From Haliclona indistincta (taxonomy: Eukaryota > Porifera > Demospongiae > Haplosclerida > Chalinidae): a stretch of DNA of 64,000 nt. This document shows positions 10,370-21,584 of the stretch, piece by piece. Every line of letters begins with the position of its first letter. The stretch's first letter is position 1. The position numbers were made by a program, and so were the translations under genes. The stretch is taken from contig OZ024790.1 of assembly GCA_964017065.1 (NCBI GenBank), positions 1,730,631 through 1,794,630 of the forward strand, in the 5' to 3' direction. The notes beneath the pieces are model-generated. The model was not told where the DNA came from, did no database searches, and worked only from the letters and a program-made list of their open reading frames with translations.

Positions 10370-11059
10370 TTGGACAACGCGAAGAAGCATGTACTCCAGA
10401 CAGAGGCTGTGCAAGAGACGCACAAGAAACTCGCTGCGGGTGACAGTCGCGACAATCCTGTGGAGGTTGACTCAGTAACCTGGAAGAAGGACAAGCGTGG
10501 AACTCCTCGTGGTGGTGACAGACACGTTCAACGACATCGTCAACGTTCTCAATTTCGGAAGAACGACCGTGACCAGAAGTCGTCGCCGTCCGTGTGTACG
10601 AGATGCGGTAAAGAGCCTCACAGCAGAAGAGTCTGTCCAGCTAGAGATGCGGAGTGCCACAAGTGCGGAAAGCGAGGACACTTCAGTGCACAATGCCGTT
10701 CCAAGAACGTCATCTCTAATGTCTCTTTAGAACCCGGTGCTGGACAGGGCAAAGATGTTCCAGTGGATACTGGTTTCCTCGATTCACTGACTGCTGCTGA
10801 GACTTCTGGACCTGCAGTTTGGAATGTGACAGTATATGTTGACAAGCAGGCAGTAACATTTAAAGTAGATACTGGTGCAGAGGTTACAGCCATTTCTGAT
10901 TTCTCCTACAGGCAACTCAAAGGGATCCGCCTCAACACTGCAAGCAGAGTGCTGTGTGGACCTGACCATTCTCGTCTCAAGGTGCTGGGACAGTTCAAGT
11001 CGACTCTTGGAGTTAAGGAGAGGACAATACAACAAGACATCCAAAGGGCTCAAGAGTAA
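10370..11059 (+). pseudogene. Ty3/gypsy nucleocapsid and protease segment
   Basis: Two CCHC knuckles (CTRCGKEPHSRRVC and CHKCGKRGHFSAQC) are followed by the retropepsin active site FKVDTGAEVTAIS. After LGVKER the frame collapses to a stop at 11059 where reverse transcriptase should continue, so an indel lies near 11015-11050. Confidence 0.85.
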
Positions 11060-12020
11060 CCTACTTGGTCTACCTGCAATTCAAGCGCTACAGCTAGCAG
11101 CTCGTTTGGACTCAGTGGAGCAGTGCTACCGGGACCAGATCATCTCTGAATATCCTGGAATATTTCACGGACTTGGTACTCTGGGTGAGCCATACAAAAT
11201 CGATATTGACCCAGATGCCAAACCTTACGCTATTTTTACTCCAAGAAGAGTTCCTTACCCCCTCCAGGACAAAGTGAAACAAGAGTTGTCCAGAATGGAA
11301 ACCCTCGGTGTTATCTCTAAAGTAGAAGACTCCACAGAATGGTGTGCCGGCATGGTTGCAGTACCGAAGAAGTCAGGAGGAATTCGTATCTGTGTGGATC
11401 TGAAACCACTCAACGAGAGCGTCAAGAGACAGCCTCATCCTTTGCCGACGGTGGAGTCAATTCTTTCACAACTCTCGGGTGCTAAAATCTTCTCTAAGCT
11501 CGATGCTAACAGTGGCTTCTGGCAAATTCCTTTGAGTCCTGAGTCCAGACCACTTACTACATTTCTCACACCATTTGGGCGTTACCACTTCAATAAGTTG
11601 CCATTTGGTTTGTCTAGTGCCCCTGAGTTGTTCCAGAAACGTATGGGTAAATTGTTGGAGGGATTGGATGGAGTTGTTTGCTTGATTGACGATGTTCTCA
11701 TTTTTGCAGCAGATAAGGAGGAACATGATCTCAGACTAAGAGCTGTGCTGAACAGAATGGCAGAGGCAGGCACTACCCTCAACATGGAAAAGTGTGTGTT
11801 TCAGCAGACGGAGTTAAAGTTCCTTGGTCATGTGCTCAACCAAGATGGAGTGTCTCCGGATCCTGAGAAAACAAGAGCAATCGCTTTGATGCCAGCTCCT
11901 GATGGAGTTCCTGCTCTAAGACGCTTCCTGGGGATGGTTAACCACCTTGGAAAGTTTTCTCATCGACTATCAGAGCTGACTAAGCCACTACGTGATCTGC
12001 TAAGCGCTAAGAACTCATGA
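11060..12020 (+). pseudogene. Ty3/gypsy reverse transcriptase segment
   Basis: Recognisable RT blocks in order: EWCAGMVAVPKKSGGIRICV, FSKLDANSGFWQIPL, FNKLPFGLSSAPELFQ and CLIDDVLIF. The catalytic box reads LIDD where FADD/YVDD is usual. FLGMVNHLGKF (connection) follows. The frame is open from about 10875, but only the part from about 11060 is homologous. It ends at a TGA at 12018-12020, between RT and RNase H. Confidence 0.88.
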
Positions 12021-12083
12021 AGTTGGGGTCCAGACCAGGATAGAGCATTTCAAGAAGTAAAAGAGGAGCTCTCTAGACCCACA

Positions 12084-12512
12084 GTGCTTGCTCTCTATAG
12101 TCCTCAGGTCGAGACCAAAGTTTCTGCTGATAGCTCATCATTTGGGCTAGGAGCCGTATTGCTGCAGCGCCAAACATCAGATTCTGCTTGGAAACCGGTG
12201 GCTTACGCCTCTAGAGCTCTTACCGAAACAGAGGGTCGCTATGCTCAAGTCGAAAAGGAGGCACTGGCATGTACTTGGGCAGCAGAGAAATTTTCGGACT
12301 ATCTACTTGGTAAACATTTCACAATGGAGACAGATCACAAGCCCTTGGTGTCCCTTCTCGGAAACAAGAATTTGGACAACTTACCACCTAGGGTGCTACG
12401 ATTTTGTCTACGTCTATCAAGATTTCTGTACTCTGTAGAACACGTACCAGGAAAGTCAATCTATACTGCCGATACTCTGTCCCGAAGTCTTGCTCCTTCT
12501 ACTGACTCATGA
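12084..12512 (+). pseudogene. Ty3/gypsy RNase H segment
   Basis: 142 codons: ADSSSFGLGAVLLQ (first catalytic region, DSS instead of DAS), YAQVEKEALACTWA, TDHKPLVSLL and PPRVLRFCLRLSRF. These are typical of the Ty3/gypsy RNase H. The frame stops at 12510, before the integrase segment. Confidence 0.87.
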
Positions 12513-12592
12513 TCAGATGGAGCTGTATCCTCTAGAGATGTAATTGTTTCATTGATGCCATAATAACTTCCCTCCCAGCCTCTACAGATCGG

Positions 12593-13543
12593 TTGCAGAC
12601 CTACAAGGCAGCTCAAGAAGAGGATCACATCTGTAAGCAGATTATTACCTACTGCAAGCTGGGATGGCCCGAGAAACAAGTTCGTTCTAAGCAGTTCAAC
12701 TCGTATTGGGGTGCTCGTCACAAGTTCACCATAGTGGACGGATTGCTCCTATATGGCTCATGTATCGTCATTCCTTCCTCTCTGCAGGCAGAGACACTTG
12801 ACAAGATTCATACTGGTCATCTGGGAGTGCAAAAGTGCCTGTCGAGAGCTAAAGCGTCAGTGTGGTGGCCCGGCATGACTGGACAGTTGAAAAGAAAAAT
12901 CCAGGAGTGTCGAGAGTGCAGAGAGCATCTTGTCCAGAGAAAGGAACCACTCATTCCCTCAAAGCTACCAGCCTATCCTTGGGAAGAAGTAGGAGCGGAT
13001 TTATTCCAACTGAGAGGTGTCACCTATCTGCTCGTGGTTGATTATTTTTCCAAGTTTCCAGAATTGATCAAGCTTACATCCACCACTGCATCAAATGTGA
13101 TCAACGCACTGAAAGCTGTCTTTGCCAGGCATGGCATTCCTTCCTGTTTGAGGAGCGATAATGGACCTCAATTTGACTGCTCTGAGATGGAAGCATTCGC
13201 CACTTCGTATGGATTCAAGCACCGTACAAGCAGTCCAAGATTTCCTCAGAGTAATGGACAAGTGGAACGTGCCGTTCAGACCATCAAGAATCTTCTGAGA
13301 AAGTCAGATGATCTGTTCCTGTCACTATTGGTCTATCGTTCTACTCCTTTGAGGTGGTGTGGTAGGAGCCCTGCTGAGCTGTGTATGGGTAGGAAGTTGA
13401 GCACGAACCTTCCACAACTTCAGAGTGCCTTGATTCCTGAGTGGACCTACCTTGACCAGTATCGTGAAGCAGACAAGATTTACAAGGATCGAGTCAAACA
13501 GGACTACGATCGACGACATGGTACTAACGTGCTACCTGCATGA
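12593..13543 (+). pseudogene. Ty3/gypsy integrase segment
   Basis: 316 codons. The HHCC zinc domain is HTGHLGVQKCL through CRECREH. The DDE core is intact: D in VGADLFQL, D in LRSDNGPQF, E in SNGQVERAVQTIK. After RRHGTN the reading frame shifts and stops at 13541-13543, while the homologous tail (ELPNHSAVLVDDPTG) continues in the overlapping frame. Confidence 0.88.
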
Positions 13544-13775
13544 GCTACCGAACCACTCAGCAGTCTTAGTGGACGATCCAACGGGTCACAACAGAGAGCC
13601 TTGGATTACCATTGATACGGCAGATGCTCCTCGGTCATATGTGGTTAAGACTTCTTCTGGTGGTATCATCAGACGCAATCGTCACCAACTCATTACTAAC
13701 CCCTCATCCTCACCACCTAAGAAGACAGTGAGATTTGCCGACCCACCTGCTGACTGTATTGAGCCACCTGCTAAT
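13544..13775 (+). pseudogene. Gypsy integrase C-terminal tail, fused in frame to ankyrin repeats
   Basis: In the frame open from 13452 to 14246, the chromodomain-like integrase tail (PRSYVVKTSSGGIIRRNRHQL, then PPKKTVRFADPPADC) passes without a stop into HDTPPIFKRS and then SLLHLAAHHGWMD, which is ankyrin sequence of the ROCO family. The ROCO N-terminus present in the other copies (MSLE...RLLPLITQPADIR) is absent. No LTR separates the two. Confidence 0.75.
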
Positions 13776-16700
13776 CATGATACTCCTCCTATCTTCAAGC
13801 GCAGTCCCATTAGGACAACAAAAACATTCTATCATTTATGGAATACCAAACAGGTCTCTCTGCTCCACCTGGCAGCTCACCATGGCTGGATGGATATCGT
13901 CATTGAACTAATAACAAAGTATAAGTGTGACGCCGACTGTAAGGACTCTCGTGGACGCACTCCACTACACCATGCTGCCATCGACAATCTGCACCTGGAG
14001 GTGGTAAGGTACTTCATCAATGAACAACACTGTGATCCAATGACTAGAGACAATGATGGTGAAACAACACTTCACCTTGCTTGTATCTATGGACATTTCG
14101 ACATTACCAAGTACCTCATCAGTGAGGCACATTTAAACCCATCATATGAGAACCAGAATGGTGACACACCACCGTACCACTTCACCTTGCTTGTAACCAT
14201 AGCCACGCCCACATTGTACAATACTTGCTATCTAATGACAAAGTAAACCCACTGGCTAGGAACAGAAGTGATGAAACTCCAATATTCAAACAAAGCAGTA
14301 CAACAAGTAGACTACCTCTGCTCCACCTGGCAGCTCACAATGGCTGGTTAGATATTGTAAAAGACCTAATAACAAAGTACAAGTGTGACACCAACTGTAA
14401 GGACTCTGATGGATGCACTCCACTACACTATGCTGCCATCAACAATCACCTGGAGGTGGTAAGGTACTTCATCAATGAACAACACTGTGACCCTATGACT
14501 AGAGACAATCATGGCGATACACCACTTCACCTTGCTTGTAACGTGCACTTCACCGTGCACCTTGTTCTACACTATGTTCGCCCTGAAATTGCACAATTCT
14601 TACTATCTACCGGTAAAGTGGACCCACTAGCTGAGAACAACATAGGCAAGAGTCCTCTGCACTATGCTAGTGAACATGGTAAAAGTTACGATCTACTGAA
14701 ACTGTTCCAGTCATTTCCACAATGCGAGAGAGACTTTCCCGTGCACACATACACAAAACTCATCCTAACTGGATACAGTGGAGCTGGTAAGACCACCATA
14801 TCTCAACTGATTCTCCTCTTAGCTAGTAAACAAGAAACTGGCTTCTTCTCTTGGCTATCATCAGGTCGTGTTACTGATGTAGAATGCCTCACTGCTGGAA
14901 TCATACCTCTCCATGTTGAGAGCAAGGTCAACAAGCTTGGTAACATGGTAATATACGATTTCGCAGGACAACAAGAGTACTACTCTAGTCATGCTGCTGT
15001 ACTGGAACGCATCATGAGGAATTCTGCCGCTATCTTTGTTTGTATTGTAGACATGAGGCAGTGTAAGCTCAAGATCAGTGAGTCCATACACTACTGGATC
15101 AGTTTCATAGAGAATGCCTGCAGCTCAGCCCAGGGATCATCACACGTCATCATTGTTGGCAGCCATGCTGACCTGGTCAAGTCACCACAAGAGCTAAAGG
15201 AGAAGAGCTCACTAGTGGAGAGCATAGCAGAGAGCAGAATGAAGGAGCTGACATATGGAGGATTCGTTAGCATGGATTGTCGATTATCCAAAACCATAAA
15301 AGCACGTCATTTCCGCTCTCTCCTCTCAACCAGTCAACAAGCCATACTATCATCCCAGCCCAGCATGAGTCTGTACTGTCACGTGTTGTATGCTTTTCTG
15401 CGTACAAAGCTCGGGAAGACAGGCTGCACACTGCAAGAGCTGACCACTGCCCTCGCTTCAGAAAATGATCCCTCTTATAAATCTAGTTTACTCACTGAGT
15501 CACTGACCTCCCTCAGTGACAAAGGTCTCATATTATTAGTACAGAACAAAGAGCATCCCCAGTCTAGCTGGGTGGTGGTGAAGAAAGATGCCTTGCTGAG
15601 AGAGGTCAATGGAACACTATTTGCTCCTAAACATTTCAAGCAGTATCGTCAAGTAGCCAGTAACACTGGTATAGTGCCCATCACGACCCTTGAGGAGTTG
15701 TTCCCACAGTACAGCTCAGAGATGCTGGTGGGATGTCTCGAGAGTATGGAATTCTCTCATCCAGTGGACCTCTCTACACTTCAAGCCACTAACCTCAAAG
15801 CTACTTCATCGTCCCTTCCATCAGGAGCCAACCATCTCTTCTTCCCGAGTCTAGTTAAAGAGCATCGACCTGGTGACCTCCCCTCCCCAAGGTTTGGCTG
15901 GTGTCTGGGGTGCAGTGACCCTCACCAGTTCTTCAGCAATCGTTTCATACATGTTCTTCTCCTTCGACTTGCATTCACATTTCCTCTAGCCAGTAAGGTA
16001 CGTTCACTTTCTTGCTCTCTGAGTGGTCTTGAACGACAGTGTGACATGTGGCAAAATGGAATCTGTTGGACAAATGACTCTGGAGTGTCTGCTATAGTAG
16101 AGATTGTAGACCTCAATCGTTGGGTCATTGTGCTGGTGTCTGAGAAGACCAGAGAAGCAGCACAGACCTGCAGCAGTGCCATCAAGATGATCCTCGACCT
16201 CCAACACCAGCTATGTAGTCCACTTGTCACCACATGTGAATGTCTCATCTCTCCCTCTCTACTTGATCGCTATCCATTTGATGCTTTGCCCGACACTGAC
16301 CTATTTGATCTACCTACAGTAGCTAGGTCGATGCTTCTTCATCGCAAATTTCTTTTAGACAAAAGCAAAGGAATAAATAAGTTCTCAACAGATGAGGCTA
16401 TATCGTGTGAGCCTTACTACCTCTTGCAACCCTCCTCTGTGTGCCAACTCTTCAACCAAAGCATGGCTAGCCAACCTGTTCCTGATCCTCTCCTCCAGGA
16501 GGTACTCAGGTACTATCAGCTGCCCCACCAGAAGCCACGAGACCACAATGAGCTCAGAGAGTGTGTCATCAAGCACAGCATATTTGCTGGCAGAAACCCT
16601 CTGGTGAGTTGCAGTGTGCAGGCTGTACTGTAGCATGTGATGGTAAGTTTCTCTGGTGTGTACAGGAGGTAGCTGAACTGAAGGAGGAGAATATCATCAG

Positions 16701-17168
16701 TCACACAGCTACTGATACACAGCTACCCACAGATACTGATACACAGCTACCCACAGCTACTGCTACACAGCTACCTACAGCTACTGATACACAGCTACCC
16801 ACAGCTGCTGCTGGTGTTAGTGGTGACATCTCTAGAACACTCAGTGAGTTACAATGAGGAGAGTGTCCCTGTTATTATGTACTCATTACAGCTGAGAATG
16901 ACCTGTGTGATGTGTTGGCTGTTATTCGTGATCTCAATGACTGGAAGGACCTTGGACTACAACTATAGGCCTTCTCTACTCAACACTGACCGATATCGAG
17001 ACATATCGTCGAGGCAAACCTAGTGAATGCAGAATAGACATGCTCTCAGCATGGCTACAGCAACAAGACAATGTGTTACAGAAGGGAGTCCCTTCATGGA
17101 GTGTGTTGAGAGCTGCACTACAGAGTATGGGAGAGCATGAGACAGCTGACAGGATCCACAGCAACTGA
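13776..17168 (+). pseudogene. ROCO1: ankyrin-Roc-COR-Death pseudogene
   Basis: First member of the family. Its start is replaced by gypsy sequence. Ankyrin repeats run to about 14700, with an extra 8 bp at about 14170 compared with ROCO2/3 that breaks the frame; the second frame is open from 14225 to 16633. Roc GTPase marks are P-loop GYSGAGKTT (about 14771), DFAGQQEYY (about 14958) and VGSHADLV (about 15155). A COR-like region follows to about 16000. Exon 1 ends at 16603, with introns 16604-16665 and 16844-16891 by analogy to the copies. Exon 2 carries a short ATDTQLPT repeat. The Death exon (16892-17168) has two extra bases (CAACTATAGG against CAACTAGG), giving a stop after LGLQL. Three lesions make a functional product unlikely. 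Confidence 0.88.
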
Positions 17169-17692
17169 TGGTGATTTGTGACTAGTACATTATTGTGAGT
17201 GTGTGTTGTCCCTCTCATACAGGAGCAGGAAGGAATTACCACAACACAGCCACACACTATATCAGATTCCAATTCGTCTCTTACTACACTATTCTTCAAC
17301 CACAGCGAAGCTAGACCTGCCGGACGGTACCGTATATTAGGTGTTTGCGTGACCGTGGTTGCGAATTGCGCGGTAACCGTCGAAATTTATTGCACGTGTG
17401 GCCGTGAGCGCTGGTAAAGTTCCACTCAATTGTACGGTTCTCTGTGAAATACATGTATACCGTGTAGTTCATTATCACACTCATCCATATTATCGTGAAA
17501 ATCATTACACAGCTCGCTGAATGACCGTCTCGCGCCATATCACGGGCCCGGGCAGGCATGGCGGTCGACGTCGTTCTAGCTAGATCTCGTACGTACAATC
17601 GGTTCGTAGATCTATATCCATTGTTACAGGTTTCATGTTATTTCATTGTGGAAAAAATCACTCGACAGTTATTGTACTAAGCTAGTTGTTCA

Positions 17693-20600
17693 TTAATCAC
17701 TCGAGTCGTCTTCAGACAGTGAAATAGATGATGAGTCCGCACAGCAAGCTGCCACTTGATTTGCCACCGCTTCAGCTGCATCTAGCTGGTCACCTGTGAT
17801 TGACTATGATGCTAAAACTGGACAAGGTTAGCAGACATTGCAATTACCTGGAAACAGTGACCTCGTTGGGGTTGCTCTGAGTTGTTGAGCCTATTTATGA
17901 GAAGTGATAATTATAGCCAATTAAAGGAAAACATACCTCTTGAGAATGTCCTTGTGGGAGTACAGACGCTACTGTGCCGTGCAGTGTTTGCTGGAGATGC
18001 TGAAGAAATTTAATATTTATATAAAGTTGAACTCTTATACATGTATCAGTTACATACCGTAATTTACACCATCTGCCAGAGTTGCTGGAGATGCTGGAAA
18101 GAAAGATAGTGCATGTGTGTGTGTGTACAAATTATGTGTGGTCTTAGATGAAATATAGCATGCTAGCATTGAGACCTATAGATAGGGAAATAGCTAATAA
18201 GTGATCAACAATAAGGAATAAACATGTACCGTCTGTATTATGTGTTGATGACGGACTGTTACTGACTGCAGAGATAGTGAAATAAGGCATTGCATACAAT
18301 GGCTTACCTGGTGGTTGTGAATTACCAGTAGAAGTAGTGGTACTAGAACAACACAATAAAGTAATGCATCAAAGCAGGACAACCATTATACCGATATTCT
18401 GGCTTCAACGTCCACATTGGAGCAATTTTTGATGGCTCAGAGTTCAGTGGATCTCCCTGAATTCTCCGATAACCACGGAAAGTTGTTGTTTTAGATGCTG
18501 ACTTTCTGGTAATTCTTTTCTCCACTTTGGCAACCAGTTTGTTGAGGTCTGTAGTTATAAATTGTGCGTACAATTGCATAATAACAACAGTGACATGGCT
18601 TTACCTGCAGAGCACCATATTGGAGTGTGCTTTCTAATGTACAACTCATCGTATTCCACAGTGCTCTCTTCGGACATGTACTCAGGTCCCAACTCATCCC
18701 AATATTTGAGTTCTGCCGTCTTTGCATGCTTCTTACGTCGATCTAATAGTTTTAAATTTGTGTAAATAATAGCACGATAATAATTTTTGTACCTGTTTTT
18801 GAATCAGTTACTTACATGTCTTTGAGTACGTACAGAACCAGTCAGCTGCTACATAATCAAAGGAACAAAACAGCATGGACTGAATCAGTTACTTACATGA
18901 CTTTGAGTACGTACAGAGCCAGTCAGCTGCTACATAATCAAAGGAACAAAACAGCATGGACTGAATCAGTTACTTACATGTCTTTGAGTACGTACAGAGC
19001 CAGTCAGCTGCTACATAATCAAAGGAACAAAACAGCATGGACTGAATCAGTTACTTACATGACTTTGAGTACGTACAGAGCCAGTCAGCTGCTACATAAT
19101 CAAAGGAACAAAACAGCTTGGACTGAATCAGTTACTTACATGTCTTGGAGTACGTACAGAGCCTCAAAGGATCAAAACAACTTGGTTACTTATATGTCTA
19201 GGAGTAGTTCCATGGAAATCTTTCTGCTATAAAAATAATATCATATTAAGTTAGTTTTTACATGACTAGGACTACGCACTGAGTTGTAAGTGCTGGTCTG
19301 CTACGTATTCAAAATGTATACAGTGACCCAGTTATTCTCTCAAGTCTATAAAGTCCACAAAACGAGGCTGGTGACTGCCGACAAGAGTGTTTACATGTGT
19401 ACAGTGACCCAGTTACTATCTCAAGTCTACAAAGTCCACAACACGAGGCTGGTGACTGCCGACAAGAGTGTTTACATGTGTACAGTGACCCACTCATTAT
19501 CTCAAGTCTACAAAGTCCACAACACGAGGCTGGTGACTGCCGACAAGAGTGTTTACATGTGTACAGTGACCCAGTTATTATTTCAAGTATGTCAAATGCT
19601 TCGTGGCTTTATTACTACTTAGAGTATGATACCATACAAGATCAAAGGCGCCGACAGTGCTCTATATTCCATAGTACGCACTGCCCATTGTTCAAACAGT
19701 GCTCTATTTTCCCAAACCCATTGTTCTACAGTGCTCTATTTTCCACCGCAGTGCTCTATCTACCAGGTGTTAACATGCCGATATGCAGTGAATTTAATTA
19801 CAAAATACATGCGATGAAACACAAACAACTTTCATTTTGATAAAATACTAAAACAATGTCGAACAGAGACTATTCAGTGTCTTTAACAGCGATCGAAAGG
19901 CCAGAAGAAAGCTAGATAGGAGGGCCACGCCGTTAGCAATGTAGGTGACGTCAGGTTTATCCAGGGCGCTACAGCTTCTCAAAGACAGGATGAAACCGGA
20001 AAGTAGCTACATGGCAGCGTAGCAAGTAGCTCGGCGTCACTGCTGATGTACGTTCGATGGATACTTTCATCCACGAGGTTCGGTGAAGTCGTTCCTCACT
20101 GATTCATGATTCCTTCATAGCTTTAGCCCACTGGTAGTTAGATAAATAAGACACGTCTTCTTTTGTGGTGTTGAATTCTCTGCTCCTATCATATTCCCAA
20201 GTCGAAATCACAGCGCTCTCGTCCACAGTTACCTTCTACCATGTGCTCGTGTAACGATTTCCGTATAATTCCGTAAATTCCCATAATTGTAGCGTTTATA
20301 ACTGGACTGTCTTCGGCCTGCTAGCAGTATCCCTTATGGTAATTGTACAAGGTCACACTCTAAACCTGTTAAAGCACCGCTCTTCTCGTGCTCTACGCAA
20401 TATAATAGCACTCGGGTCGTGTCTCGAGACAAATAGAGCACTCGCCTTCGGCTCGTGCTCTATTTGCCTCTCGCCACGCCCCTCGTGCTATTATATTGCG
20501 TAGAGCACTCGGAGCGGTGCTTTAACTAGTACATGATTTGGTGTCATGCATAAGACACTAGAGAGTACCCGGGCTGCGTGCTGTATCATTGGTGTCTTGT

Positions 20601-20733
20601 TTATGACAACTGACCACGTACCTCGTCACTTTCATATGCATTCCTTTTTCTTAGTCGACAATGATGATAATACGTCGCATGAGATACAAAATCTTGACAG
20701 TGGTCACAGTAAATCTCTTCTCTACTCTCCGCC
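17693..20733 (-). CDS. Minus-strand multi-exon gene, zinc-binding N-terminus, many tiny exons
   Basis: Proposed from splice signals and continuous frames; not recognised as a named gene. Candidate first exon 20733-20625: MAESREEIYCDHCQDFVSHA, then YYHHC, a C2HC-like finger, ending at a GTACGT donor. Downstream are an array of 33-nt exons (18816-19091), an exon 18744-18606 (KYWDELGPEYMSEES, then IRKHTPIWCSA) and an exon 18549-18395 (LNKLVAKVEKRIT...PMWTLKPEYR). Several 25-50-nt Ser/Thr/Pro-rich exons follow (about 18342-18308, 18275-18240, 18096-18073, 17995-17948). The acidic final exon is about 17786-17693 (ending SLSEDDSSD, stop). The finger plus the WDELGPEYM/PIW region resembles abundant uncharacterised, transposon-associated proteins of sponges and cnidarians; that resemblance is from memory. 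Confidence 0.5.
18800..19160 (-). repeat. 81-bp minisatellite that reads as a microexon array
   Basis: Four full units start at 18800, 18881, 18962 and 19043, with a decayed fifth at 19124. On the minus strand each unit has an acceptor (TTGATTATGTAG), a 33-nt segment and a strong donor GTAAGTAA. The candidate exons are therefore 18816-18848, 18897-18929, 18978-19010 and 19059-19091, separated by 48-nt introns with pyrimidine tracts. In the phase that joins the next exon (YRRKKHAKTAEL) each 33-mer encodes SADWLCTYSKT (F for L in the last). 33 is a multiple of three, so any number of units keeps the frame. Confidence 0.7.
19310..19592 (-). repeat. Second 81-bp minisatellite, possible exon array
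   Basis: About 3.5 units of 81 bp with sequence unrelated to the first array but the same period. On the minus strand each has a TTTGTAG acceptor-like and ACAT|GTAAAC donor-like signal around roughly 32 nt. That length is not a multiple of three, so an exon interpretation is weaker here than for 18800-19160. A single diverged unit lies at 19255-19318. Confidence 0.55.
20368..20526. repeat. Long perfect-type hairpin, 159 bp
   Basis: GTTAAAGCACCGCTC...GCAATATAATAGCAC on the left is mirrored by GTGCTATTATATTGCGTAG...GGTGCTTTAAC on the right, with inner AAATAGAGCAC / GTGCTCTATTT pairs. Form and length match the hairpins at 24102-24238, 49405-49532 and 51590-51717 that sit upstream of tyrosine recombinase genes, but here no recombinase gene remains. 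The GTGCTCTATTT motif also recurs at 19655-19760. Confidence 0.75.
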
Positions 20734-20744
20734 ATTTTAACGGG

Positions 20745-20890
20745 ATAGCTAAGGAACCGTCAAAATGCTCACACGTGGCACACACGGCGTTCACGTGAGC
20801 GTACAATGAACGTATCCGTACAATAACCCGTTCGTTTTATAAACACGGGAAAACATCAATATTGTCCAATAGGAGTGTTATCACTGTGAG
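20745..20890 (-). promoter_or_regulatory. Promoter-like block duplicated upstream of two minus-strand starts
   Basis: This block and 21595-21770 share CCGCCATTTT, GGAAACCGTC-like, ACACGTG, AATAACCCGTTC and TCCAATAGGAG/TCTAATAGGAG motifs in the same order. Each ends immediately before an ATG in an AAAATGGCGG context on the minus strand (20733 and 21584). A duplicated promoter and first-exon junction is the simplest reading. Confidence 0.5.
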
Positions 20891-21045
20891 TGTGCTGACA
20901 AAAGATGGGACATCTTGAACAGCACAGATGACTAGGCAAACACACACACATGATGTGAACTACTGAAGATGGGACATCTTGACAGTGTGCTGACGAAAGA
21001 TGGGACATCTTGAACAGCACAGATGACTAGGCAAACACACACAGT
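20890..21045. repeat. Tandem duplication around AAAGATGGGACATCTTG
   Basis: The block GACAAAAGATGGGACATCTT...CAAACACACACA appears twice (about 20898-20950 and 20994-21045), with a partial third core at 20966. The core GATGGGACATC is palindromic. Confidence 0.7.
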
Positions 21046-21237
21046 TTTCATTCTGTATGTTTTACATAACTAGAGAAATGGGTTTAGTATGAAAAGCCAT
21101 AATGAGACTCATGGTATGAGTCGTGAATTTTGATTACCAAGACAATCATAGTGCTATGATAATAAAAGCATATCTATAGCATATCACAACAGAATTAGCC
21201 ACAACACAACTTAACATGTGCATCAATAACTCACTGA

Positions 21238-21584
21238 AAGATCTGTCGGCAATTTTTATGGAAGTATTTATTGGAGGCACCAGCTGGTCTATGTTCTTCC
21301 TTCATCTTCATGACTTCTTCTCGCAAAGAGGCTACTTCACTTCTAAGAGCTAATTCCTCTTCAACTTGTTGTCTAACCAAGCCAAGGAGGCTATCTAGCT
21401 AGCTTGTCATTCCTCGATCCACTGCCGTTTCGTCTGAGCTGCTCTGCCGGTTAGGTGGGCTATCACCAACTCCCAGGGGCAAAGAACACGATATAGGCCT
21501 TTCATGACAATAAAAGATCCACCCTGCATTCTTTTCAGTCACGATTCTCAAAGATACAGCTCTGTTCGAAACGCTGCCCGCCAT
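21238..21584 (-). pseudogene. Minus-strand coiled-coil reading frame with in-frame stop
   Basis: Reads MAGSVSNRAVSLRIVTEKNA and onward to GMTS, a TAG (about 21402-21404), then in the same frame LDSLLGLVRQQVEEELALRS and VASLREEVMKMKEEHRPAG, a heptad-like coiled coil, ending RQIF and a stop. It is preceded by the duplicated promoter-like block 21595-21770. It may be the first exon of a paralogue of the 17.7-20.7 kb gene, or a related element gene inactivated by the TAG. No family is assigned. Confidence 0.4.

Larger units (their letters stand above)
3656..13775 (+). mobile_element. Ty3/gypsy retrotransposon, decayed, interrupted by BEL/Pao, no 3' LTR
   Basis: The putative 5' LTR starts TGTGGAGAG at 3656, is cut at 3718 by the BEL insertion and resumes at about 9687, ending CTACA at about 9873. 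A TGGTGGCAGC primer-binding-site-like sequence follows directly. Gag, zinc knuckles, protease, reverse transcriptase, RNase H and integrase then follow in Ty3/gypsy order, but in at least six reading segments separated by stops and frameshifts. No 3' LTR is visible: the integrase tail merges with ankyrin-repeat DNA at about 13775. Non-functional as it stands. Confidence 0.85.

Noticed and set aside
9399..13543. Endogenous retrovirus with envelope
   Set aside because: Both LTR elements lack any env-like open frame or membrane segments; the domain orders are those of BEL/Pao and Ty3/gypsy retrotransposons.
18816..19232. Plus-strand 138-codon repeat protein over the first 81-bp array
   Set aside because: The period is a multiple of three so any frame may stay open. 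Splice signals and continuity with downstream exons favour the minus strand.
18800..19592. CRISPR-like array
   Set aside because: Regular repeats, but the units are contiguous 81-bp copies without unique spacers, in a eukaryotic context; they read as a minisatellite with splice signals.
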